Below are positions 54,961 through 64,000 of a DNA stretch of 64,000 bases, piece after piece. The position numbers and the translations under genes were made by a program. Source of the DNA: Arcuatula senhousia (Eukaryota > Mollusca > Bivalvia > Mytilida > Mytilidae); contig OZ020316.1 in assembly GCA_963971305.1 (NCBI GenBank), forward strand, positions 16,634,745 to 16,698,744, in the 5' to 3' direction. A model generated the notes under the pieces. That model saw nothing but the letters and a program-made list of their open reading frames with translations, was not told where the DNA came from and did not search any database. Within the stretch, counting starts at the first letter, position 1. The number at the start of each line of letters is the position of its first letter.

Positions 54961-55546
54961 TGCCATCCATGTTCTGTCTTTTCTCTTGGTGAATGAGATT
55001 GATTCTCCAAGTTTGGTAATTTTGTTGTTACCTTAATTTATATAGCAGTGAGCTTTTGGGTGGTTTCTGTAGAATAAATTTTGTTATCATGAAACGATTC
55101 AGATATAAGATCACATAATACCAATCAAATATAAAAAAATACTGTAGTTTGTATCAAGGACATCGATGTTGCAAAAGTTCATTTGGATATCCAAAAGAAT
55201 ATAGTGTTTTGACTGACAAACCGGCATTTTAACACTGACAGCAGTGACAAACCAACAGTTCATTTGTTTATTGAACCAGATACCGAATCTTGTAAAAAAG
55301 ACATCAAAGTCTTAAATCAATTGTCTATGAACAGTAACAGTAAACGGACGAATAAGGGTATTATTACGAATTATAGCCAATAAAATGTTTCATTCCCCAA
55401 AGCTGAATAGGGACTCATCAAGGTTCTTTGGAGTCCTGGTGCTTAATCTTTCTATAGAATTTTGTAATAATAAAAGCTAATCTTTTTGATCAGTTTAACT
55501 CGCGCCTTCATTGAAAATGAAAACTACTCATAGGTAGATACTTTTT

Positions 55547-56280
55547 TGAGGAGAAAAGTAAGTTGTGATTTCATTCATATTTAAATGCTACTGATGAGAG
55601 GTTACTCCTTGGAATATCGATATACAGCATATCCAAAATATTTGTTACAAATTGTTTATATTAAACAGTTTTAAGACTTTCACGCAAAGTACTATTTCAG
55701 TCTTTTCCTCATTCCCTTTAGATAATAGAAAAGAATCACCTTGTAATTTTATCTATTTTAAGCTAATGCGTACTTTGGATATCCCGCTTCTGGTCAAAAC
55801 TTTAGTATTCGGGTAACAGAAAGTAGATGACCTAGGAGTAAAAAATAGATATACACCCTTTTATACCATGGCGAAATATATAACCTCTACGACCTATATT
55901 TAGACAACTGTGATAGGAATTTTGCAGTCATGTTCAACATGTGTAAAACCAGTTAAGCTAGGAACCTAAATTATTATGCACCATTTGGTACTACGGTAAA
56001 TGCAAAATATCATATTTATATCATTTCAAAAGCAGTTGGAAAACTGGGACAAAATTGATTTTCACAGACAGAAGAACGGGCAGACAATGGTTACATACTA
56101 TACCATCAGTGATCAGTAGTCTTTGGAGCGAAGATATAATATAAATGTACTAAAATTACAAATACCAAAACTCGGGTATAAACGGTTAATTTGGATATGC
56201 TGTATATCGATATTCCAAGTAGTAACCTCTCATCAGTAGCATTTAAATATGAATGAAATCACCACTTACTTTTCTCCTCA
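55547..56280. mobile_element. 734-bp element with about 90-bp terminal inverted repeats
   Basis: TGAGGAGAAAAGTAAGTTGT at 55547 pairs with CACTTACTTTTCTCCTCA ending at 56280. The match runs through AAATGCTACTGATGAGAGGT and AATATCGATATACAGCATAT. A worn copy of the same arm lies at about 4280-4335 in INTS11 intron 4. No ORF. Confidence 0.8.
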
Positions 56281-56339
56281 TAGCAATCACTACATCTTTC
56301 TGGTGAATATATATATATATATTTTATTTGGAGAAAATT

Positions 56340-56935
56340 ACGCGGTTTTCGCGGAAAATTTTTCACAGCGTAGAGGCACGTGGTAAAACATAGTAAAACG
56401 TAGTACATACCTAGCAAATCGCATCAATTCATACTTAAACGTAACATGTACCTTGTAAAACGTGACAAAGCCTAGCAATACCTGACGAAACGTACCACAC
56501 ACGTAGAAAAACGTAGTAAAACCTAATGAAACGGCTGATGTTAAACCTTGCCATACCTAGTAAAACGTGAGGAAACCTTGTAAAACGTAGCATATACCTA
56601 GTTAAACGTGAAGACCGGAAACTTAGACAATAAATTACATTAAAACGTGACATTTTAAAACGAAGTAAATCGGGGAAGCCAATTCGTGACAGTGTGACTG
56701 GGGCTTTATATAACGTACAAAAACCTAGCGAAACGAAACATTAAACGTTATATAACCTACAAAAACCTCAGAAAACCGCGTGAAACGATGTAAATACCTA
56801 GGTATACGTAGTTTAACCTGGTGTTTGGTATTTCGCTACGTTTTTCTATGTTTTCGTAATATGCTTTCACTAGGTTTTAACACGTTTTAACGACTTTTTA
56901 CTACGTTCTACTACGTATCTTCTACGTTTATTTTT
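56340..56935. repeat. Region of degenerate short AAAACGT / CCTAG repeats, first part
   Basis: Dozens of near copies of GTAAAACGTAG, AAACCTAG and ACCTAGTAAAACG. Near 56820-56930 the same motifs appear in inverted form (CTACGTTTTTCTATG, CACTAGGTTTTAAC). Includes CGTGACAGTGTGACTGGGGC (56692), which recurs at 57522. Class unknown; perhaps a non-autonomous DNA element. Confidence 0.5.
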
Positions 56936-57263
56936 TTAGCCTCGATTGTGTCGTGCAAATAAAGGTAATAACAAAACTACCGAAATTGAATGATCAATCT
57001 CATAGTCCAGAGAAAATGACAAAAACGAATCAGTCATACCGGAGAATTGGTGGATCGCAATGTTCCTGACTTGGTACAGGCATTTCAAACGAAATGGTGG
57101 GTTAAACCGGGTTTTATGGCGACAAACCTCCCTCTTCCATTGCGATCCTCGGATCCGGTAATGACCATAGAACACAACATAGTTATGAGACACAATAGGG
57201 ATATTGAGGTGATCATCACAGTACAGAAGATCAGTCAAACACTAATTAAAACAAGTAACCACC
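56936..57263 (-). repeat. Family G dispersed repeat, copy 2, inserted in the ACGT-rich element
   Basis: Inverted match to 29115-29395 (CTCATAGTCCAGAGAAAATG, AACATAGTTATGAGACACAA). The ACGT-rich text resumes near 57430. Confidence 0.7.
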
Positions 57264-57429
57264 ATATCTTTTAACTCAATTTTGAACTTTTCTACTAGTG
57301 GCTGATAACAAAGAAAGAATTTTTTTAGAGATCGTATGAGACGTATTTTCTTATAGCCCTGCTCCAAAAGTCGGTCAAAGGATACAAACGGAGCACCCTA
57401 CGTTTTCATCCAGGTATTTCTATTTATGT

Positions 57430-57545
57430 TCCCGGTTTCAGCTACGTGTTGGTACGTTTCGTCACGTTTATAGCCGTTTTACTACGTTTTAGAAACGTAG
57501 TAAAACGACTGCATGCCGAAACGTGACAGTGTGACTGGGGCTTAG
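57430..57545. repeat. Region of degenerate ACGT repeats, second part
   Basis: GCTACGTGTTGGTACGTTTC, GCCGTTTTACTACGTTTTAG and ACGTAGTAAAACGACTGCAT, ending CGTGACAGTGTGACTGGGGC. Probably the far end of the element begun at 56340. Confidence 0.5.
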
Positions 57546-58734
57546 GTATTAAATACAATGTTTCATTCAAAATATGTGAAATTTTGTTACCCGATTTATT
57601 TGAACAGAAACGTATGGTTTTGTTATCGCATTTTGTGATAATCCGCAAAATAGAAGATAAAACATTACAAACTTGACATGAATTTGTTCTACAATTACTA
57701 GTATCTCGGAATATGTTTTGAAAACTTTCCTGTGTCTTGTTAGGGTGTAGATAAGAAAAAACATATTACCATTTTATAACGTGTCCAATAAATAATTTGC
57801 AAAACATTAGATAATGGATCTAATTGACTACAGTGGCACTGATGTCCATCAGATTCTTTCTATCCTTGGTGGAAAGATCCTTTTCACACCGACCTAGATT
57901 AAAAGAAACATCATAGACATTCCATTTGTTTTGTTCAATATCAAAGCCCTAAGCGATCTCCACCACCTTTCATAAGTTTCCTTAACAAAGCCGTCTAGAA
58001 TCTGTTTAGGAAAATCATTGCAAAATATATTTTTTTGTCACAATAAGCCCACACTTGCCAATTGGTTCAGGTCTAATGAAATTTTTTATACTAATATCCC
58101 TTCGTATTTTCTCTTTCTAAACTTAACTATGAGAGGATTCATGAAATTTAATCGACTATTGTAAAGGCGTTCAAAAGTTCAAGATTTTAATTAAGCCAAA
58201 AAATAAATTAATGCTCTGGGAGACGAAGGAAAGCAGAGGTAAGCCAATTAGTTTTAGATTATTTTTATATTTCTTAATAATTTTATATAGACTACTTAAT
58301 AGGAAAGAGAATGCTAAACAATTTTAGCTGCGTTTTCGTAAAAAAATTAACCGCATAACGTAAATGAAAAATTAATATATCTTTATTATTGTCATATAAA
58401 CATACAAAACAGTTTGTGACAGAAACATATACATACTATCATATTTAAAGGTTAACATTAATCAATATTATTTTTAACTTAAATTCTTTTTTAATAAAAT
58501 GGTCTAGATAGAAGAGACCGTTTCTTTGCATTATTAATTGCATAGTTAAGAAAGGAATTCAATTAATCAATGTTTCACTTGCTTTGAGAAGCATTGAAAA
58601 AAATCTATATTAAGTATGCAAGTATGTGACTGGAGGGGCAAGACCATTTTAAAAACAAGCTTTTTACCCCATCCTCTTACAGGAAATTTAAGAAAAAATT
58701 GGGTCGTAGTTTTTATACGCTGAATTGACTATTG
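57546..58734. other. No feature seen
   Basis: AT-rich, unique-looking sequence without a supported gene, repeat or inverted structure. Confidence 0.45.
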
Positions 58735-58965
58735 GCAGTACGACGGGTGTGCTATAGCAAGCAGGAACTGCTTACTCTTCCGGAGCACCTGAGTTCACTC
58801 TTGTTTCGACTGGAGTTCGCGTTGTTGATTGATATTCAGTTATTTTGTGTTTCTATGTTTTACATGTTGTCTGTTTTTGTCCCGTTCTTGTTGGTGTTTA
58901 CTGGTTTTGTCTCTGCCTTTTCGGACTTTTGACATTCGGATACCCCATTGGTACCTCTGCTTCTT
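58735..58965 (+). repeat. Family F dispersed repeat, copy 5
   Basis: CTGCTTACTCTTCCGGAGCA, GTTTACTGGTTTTGTCTCTG and GATACCCCATTGGTACCTCT. The best match to 6209-6372. Confidence 0.65.
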
Positions 58966-59017
58966 TTATATATATTGAATCGTCTCTAGCGGACGTAGTT
59001 GCACCGCCAATGAAAAA

Positions 59018-60459
59018 CAAGAGGCTCCCAGGAGCCTGAATCGCTCACCTGACATATGTGCCAGAAGTAAAAGCTATTAGGCAAAATCTATTTGACATTG
59101 AAAGGGTTATGAGTTTAATAAGGGGTCATCTGACAGTATTGTGGATCTTAAGGTGCTGATCAATTTTATCTCAATTAAAATTCAAAAATCTGTCACCCTT
59201 TTTGAGTTATTAGCAAAAAAATGCAGTTTAACCCAATGTTCTATTTTTAGCCACAGCGGCCATGTTTTACAACCAATCAAAAAATCCCACATCAGTTCTA
59301 TACACCTAATGCTAATAAACAACAATACCAAGTTTGGTTCCAACTGGACTTCAAGTGTCAGAGTAGTTAACATTTTCAATGTAATGAGGAAATGCTTTTT
59401 AAAAGCTCAATTTTGATGTTCTAAGGGCAATAACTCCTCAAAGGAAAGGTCCTACAATGTTGACCCTATTACATATTTTGTAGATCTTGATGTGCTTAAC
59501 AATATGCAATTTAAATTTCCCAAATATCTTGTAATATAGTTTTCAAGATATTGAGCTTAACAGGTGCAAATTTGCCAAAAATCCACAAAAAAGGCAATAA
59601 CTCCTACATGGGTCGTTGGATTTTCTTCAAAATTTCTTATCTTGTAGATCTTTTGGTGCTGATCACTTTTGTTCCCAGTCAAAATTTAAAAATCTGTCAC
59701 CGTTTTAGAGTAATTTGCAAAAAACTGCCATTTACCCCTATGTTCTATTTTTAGCCACAGCGGCCATGTTTTACGACCAATCAAAAATCCCCACATCAGT
59801 TCTATACACCTAATGCTAATAAACAACTATACAAAGTTTGGTTCCAATTGGACTTGAAGTGTCAGGGGAGTTAACGTTTTCAATGTAATGAGGAAATGCT
59901 GTTAAAATGCTCAATTTTGACGTTCTAAGGGCAATAACTCCTATAAGGAAAGGTCCTTTAACGTTGACCCTAATACATATTTTGTAGATCTTGATGTGCT
60001 TAACAATATGCAATTTAAATATCTCACATATCGTGTATAGTTTTCAAGATATTAAGCTTAACAGGTGCAAATTTTGCAAAAAATCCACAAAAAGGGCAAT
60101 AACTCCTACATGGGTAGTTGGATTTTCTTCAAAATTTCAGGGTAGGTAGATCTTGAGGTGCTGATCACTTTTATTCCATGCAAGAATTTTGATATCTGTA
60201 GCCGTTTTTGAGTTATTTGCAAAAAACTGCATTTTACCCCTATGTTCTATTTTTAGCCATGGCGGCCATGTTTTACAACGAATCAAAAATCCTCACATCA
60301 GTTCTAAGCACCGAATGCTGATGAACAACCATACCAAGTTTGATTTCAATTGGACTTATGGTGTCAGAGGAGTTAACGTTTTAAAAAGTTTACGGACAGA
60401 CGGACGACGGACGCCAAGTGATGACAATAGCTCACCTGACCCTTCGGGTCAGGTGAGCT
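59018..60459 (-). mobile_element. Family A hairpin-ended element, complete copy 3
   Basis: On the - strand the 5' hairpin (60459-60429) has perfect 14-bp arms AGCTCACCTGACCC and GGGTCAGGTGAGCT with loop GAA, then CATCACTTGGCGTCCGTCGT. Three modules of about 500 bp follow. The 3' end at 59051-59018 reads CAGGTGAGCGATTC, hairpin AGGCTCCTGGGAGCCT, CTTG. T5 lies on both sides. Close in sequence to the copy at 42386. Confidence 0.88.
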
Positions 60460-60582
60460 AAAAAGATAAAGAAATATAAAGATAACATTTCCGCTATGAA
60501 TTAGTAGTAGTAACAATTTGTAGGAGCTGCTGACCATACTGGGGCACCTCATTTCACCCTCATTACGACTTGACTTTGCACT

Positions 60583-61112
60583 GCCGATTGCCCTTCTATT
60601 GTTCTGTGTTGTCATTTCCGTTGAATTTGCTGTTATTTTCGGTGTAACATACTTGTTTTTCCCCCTACTCATCTTTCCCCCCGGAAGAATCAGTATATAC
60701 TGAAATTTCCCCCCCGGAAATACCAGTATATACTGACCCCCTCTAAACATCGGGTAGGAAAAATGAATATGTACTTTTTCCCCCTTTTGCAAACTAATAC
60801 TGAGGTTTCCCCCTTCATATATGGGCTCTATCTAGTCTTTAAGTAATACTTGTAATATGTTTTTTTTATTATCAATATGTCAATGTAACATTTCTAATAA
60901 TGCTCTTGTGACGGTTAAATGTAATGCGTTTAGTTTTATTTGATCTATTTGTTAAAATTGTCAAAATAATTTTGGGGGTTTAAAAGTCTTAATTGACTTG
61001 ATTATGTTTTGTGATTATCCAGGACAAAGGCTAGTCTCAATTTGTTTTTCGCTTCATTCTGTGCTCTTCATTTGCATAGCTTACTTATGGGATTACAGCC
61101 AACTAGCATGTT
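60583..61112 (+). repeat. Left arm of a long inverted repeat
   Basis: Matches 63487-64000 in reverse: GCCGATTGCCCTTCTATTGT against ACATCAGAAAGACAATCGGC, and TTCATTTGCATAGCTTACTT against ACGTAAGCTATGCAAATGAA. It continues at 61924-61957 beyond a LINE insertion. Contains C-runs beside TCAGTATATACTGA palindromes (60660-60790). Confidence 0.88.
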
Positions 61113-61911
61113 TAGTCTATAGTATAGTATTAGCATAGTATTGTCGTTGATGATCCTTATGAAACGTCAAGTGAACTTCTAAATGTCGAAATCGAGAAAA
61201 TCAACATATGGTCAAAACAATGGTTAGTCACCTTTAATCCCAGTAAAACCGAGTGTATGACTATTTCCAAAAAGAATTTGAAACCCCACCATCCCCCTAT
61301 TTACATGGATAATGCTTTAACTAAAGATGGTGAAAACCACAAACATTTAGGTTTAACGATATCTGAAGATCTATCCTGGAATGAACATATAAATGCAATT
61401 ATTCGAAAAGTTTCACCTAGGTTAGGTCTGATAAAAAAATTAAAATATACACTAAAAAGGAAATCACCTGAAAACTTATCTCAACAATAATATTTGTAAA
61501 GTTCCCAAATATTACCATTATGGTTCACGAAGTGAACAAATATTGTTCTCGAGACTAAGAATGAAAAGTAGCTCTCTAAATGACCATCTTTTCCAAAAAC
61601 AATTGCGTGAGAATAATCTGTGCTCCTGTGGTCGTGAAGAAAATACGAAACACTTTTTAGAAGAATGCAGCAATAATAATTCTTTAATAAGACCCATTAC
61701 CATTGGATTACTACAAAATTATGATCATCAGACTCTTTTATTTGGAAATAGTCTACTGTCAGATGATGAAAACAAACAAATTTTCGAGCTAACCTCCGAA
61801 TATATTAAAAAAAACTAAACGATTTCAATAACAAATTTTTATTTATAGTCGAGAGTCTTTATTTATAAGTGTACATGTGGAACTACTAATATAGTTCTCT
61901 CTTTTTAAACT
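61113..61911 (+). mobile_element. LINE fragment inserted in the left arm, 12-bp target-site duplication
   Basis: AACTAGCATGTT occurs at 61101-61112 and 61912-61923; the right arm has the uninterrupted sequence, so this is an insertion. Frames: SELLNVEIEKINIWSKQWLV and FNPSKTECMTIS (61149-61260), KHLGLTISEDLSWNEHINAI (to 61490), then a break, and LCSCGREENTKHFLEECSNN to stop at 61818. These are the post-catalytic LINE reverse-transcriptase segment and the C-terminal CxC...H...C element. 5' truncated and internally deleted. Confidence 0.85.
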
Positions 61912-62394
61912 AACTAGCATGTTATAAGATATCACATAAAAGATTATGAAATAGATTAGATCTCAGAAAATAAACAGAACTTGTAAATATAAAGAACACC
62001 CGCAACAATTTTTTGGGGCTTTTTGTTTTTCTTTTTTTGTGATATATATACACTTTCCTACTTTTCAAATGCAACAACAGATACTTCTAATTTTATTCAA
62101 ATGAAATTTTATGCAATACATTGCTTTGAAGTCTTGTTGCATTGAAGTAAGCACTTTAAGGTCAACAAGTTAGAAAAGCACAATCATTTATTAGAGTTAG
62201 GATTAAAAAAAATATATTCAAAACATATATTGTAAGCGCAGTTTTCAAGCATAAATAAAAATACAAAAACATAATTCGCTGGTCTTACCCGAGCGCAAAT
62301 AATTCTAAGTCGGCCCGTTAAATGGGACATACATTTCAGATAAGCAGCAGACCTGAAAGCGCATTCTACCATAAGAGACTCCTACCCGAAGCTG

Positions 62395-62680
62395 CACACC
62401 AAAAATCGAAAGCCTCAAATAGCAGTTACTGATATACATAAACTGCGACAGATGCACAGACGGGCAGATACTAGGGATTTGTTAAGGGACGATATATTTT
62501 TCAGGGCAACAGATTGCTACAAGATATAATTGACTATACTGATATGGAAGATCATGAAGGGTCAATTATATTTCTTGGTCAGCAAAAGGCATTCGATAGA
62601 GTAGAGTGGGGGTGGATCGAACTATGTATGAAAAAATTTGGCTTTGGAGAAAAGTTTAGGGGATGGGTATTTATGTAATT
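62395..62680 (+). pseudogene. LINE reverse-transcriptase palm relic
   Basis: Open stretch 62535-62679 reads DMEDHEGSIIFLGQQKAFDR then VEWGWIELCMKKFGFGEKF, the LDxxKAFDxV block of LINE reverse transcriptases. The catalytic Asp position is Gly here (LG for LD) and the upstream frame has stops. Between the arms of the inverted repeat. Confidence 0.7.
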
Positions 62681-62744
62681 CATTATTAATTATCTTTAAA
62701 ATATTGAAAACCGAGCATTTTACTTTCACAGTCATTAATATTGA

Positions 62745-62885
62745 AACGGTTTTGAATCGGGGAAAGATCAGTATGGCGGGAAAATGAGTATGTGTTTACT
62801 AGATCTTCCGCGGGAAATCTCAGTGTATACTCATTTTTTCGGGGGGAATTTCTAGTATGGGGGAAAAACTAGTATGTAAAACCGG
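62745..62885. repeat. Internal copy of the G-run / AGTATATACT module
   Basis: GGGGAAAGATCAGTATGGCG, CTCAGTGTATACTCATTTTT and GGGGGGAATTTCTAGTATGG resemble the modules in both arms (60660-60810, 63770-63930). Confidence 0.55.
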
Positions 62886-63438
62886 TTCTGGCATTTGACA
62901 AACGATACCCCCATCGATACGACACTCTTTCTGACAAGAAAACAAGCATTACAAATTTGATACCACTTCATTTTCTTTGTAATTCTAGTGACAATAGAAT
63001 AAATAAAAATATAGTCTGTCTGAGCGTTAATATTGATGTTAATTCATTCTTAAAGAACGATTAAAGTTTGCATTAAACATATCCACTTATTCGGAAACCA
63101 GTCGGTGCACATTTAAAGCACATTCGGTCTACATACCCCATTCATTTTAACAATTATTCGTTTAAATTTCAAAATTGTCTTAACCCTAAGGTTCTTCCTA
63201 CCCCAGACATAGGTTGATCATCTAATAATAATTTGGTCCCCAGTTTGGTATTTTTTGTTTTATTGTTCTTTGCTCTTCATAATCATATACTGTTTGGCAT
63301 TTTCAATATTTTTGGTAAAGCGGCTCTGATGAGTCTTGAATAGACGAAACGAGCGTCAGGCGTAGCAAAATTTATTGTCTGGAACTTTGTTGTCACTTTT
63401 ATTTCAACCATATTTTTACCAACAAACAAGAGGCTTCA

Positions 63439-64000
63439 AATCTATTTCATAATCTTTATATGTGATATCTTATAACATACTAGTTGGCTGTAATCCCATA
63501 CGTAAGCTATGCAAATGAAGAGCACAGAATGAAGCGAAAAACAAATTGAGACTAGCCTTTGTCCTGGATAATTACAAAACATAATCAAGTCAATTAGGAC
63601 TTTAAACCCCCAAAAATTATTTTGACAATTTTAACAAATAGATGAAATAAAACTAAACGCATTACATTTAACCGTCATAAGAGCACTATTAGAAAGGTTA
63701 CATTGACATATTGATAATAAAATAACATATTACAAGTAAGACTACATAGAGCTCAAATATAAAGGGGGAAACCTCAGTATGGGTTTGCAAATGGGGAAAA
63801 TCTAGTATATACTCATTTTTCCTACCCGATTTTTAGGGGGGGGGATCAGTATATACTGATATTTCCGGGGGGGATGGAATCTCAGTATATACTGATTCTT
63901 CCGGGGGGAAAGATGAGTAGGGGAAAACAAGTATGTTACACCGGCAATAACAGCAAATTCAACGGAAATGACAACACAAAACATCAGAAAGACAATCGGC
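63439..64000 (-). repeat. Right arm of the long inverted repeat (runs off the window)
   Basis: Reverse copy of 60583-61112 plus 61924-61957, without the LINE. Contains three TCAGTATATACTGA-type palindromes next to G6-G9 runs (63830-63915). The arm still matches at the last base, so the element continues to the right. Confidence 0.88.

Noticed and set aside
22468..60459. Calling families A, B and C Helitrons
   Set aside because: They have a 3' hairpin and little target duplication, but lack the TC start and CTRR end, insert in T runs rather than between A and T, and have a 5' hairpin.

Overview
The window is animal nuclear DNA, AT-rich and full of introns. The style of the repeats (runs of GTCGTCGTCC and GTCCGTCC, phrases such as ATGGCCGCCATGGCTAAAAATA, many terminal-inverted-repeat elements) points to a bivalve mollusc, probably a mussel; that placement is inference from repeat style. 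No tRNA, rRNA, bacterial operon or CRISPR array was seen.

Genes. (1) Positions 321-439 (-) hold the first coding exon of a probable ceramide-1-phosphate transfer protein (CPTP). It lies head to head with (2) INTS11, the Integrator endonuclease subunit. INTS11 is complete on the + strand: 18 coding exons, 665-18880, 597 residues, all catalytic residues present. (3) Convergent to INTS11, 20064-27660 (-) is a complete two-exon gene for a secreted, cyclase-family (kynurenine formamidase-like) hydrolase of 280 residues. (4) The 3' part of a + strand gene for a Cys-containing, probably secreted protein was assembled from four exons (40409-54896). It has a 15-nt microexon, a Thr/Pro/Ser-rich repeat region and a Lys/Ser/Gly tail. 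Its first exon was not found.

Repeats fill most of the rest. Introns of genes 2 and 3 carry minisatellites whose unit contains the gene's own 3' splice site plus the first bases of the next exon. There are about 33 copies before INTS11 exon 10, with a LINE inserted inside the array. There are 11 copies before exon 2 of the cyclase gene, and a two-copy version at INTS11 exon 17. In every case the genuine junction is the last copy.

Several sequence-unrelated families of non-coding elements (called A, B, C, D here) share one layout of ends: a 5' hairpin of about 31 nt, a second copy of the hairpin's 3' arm near the far end, then a short independent 3' hairpin and a T-rich flank. Copies lie at 5.3, 11.6-13.0, 13.9-14.1, 22.5-27.1, 30.5-33.2, 42.4-44.5, 53.2-54.3 and 59.0-60.5 kb. 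Their bodies are modular and partly exchanged between families. One copy has an empty-site control in the window, because its host sequence is a tandem triplicate.

Other elements include a palindromic GATATC satellite inside a terminal-inverted-repeat element (36.3-37.4 kb), a 1.59-kb tandem triplicate (42.1-48.9 kb), several elements with long inverted repeats, and LINE fragments at 1.9, 8.7, 16.9, 34.6, 61.1 and 62.5 kb. From 60.58 kb to the window end lies an inverted repeat with arms of about 530 bp. All calls rest on reading the sequence; family names come from recognised motifs, not from a database search.
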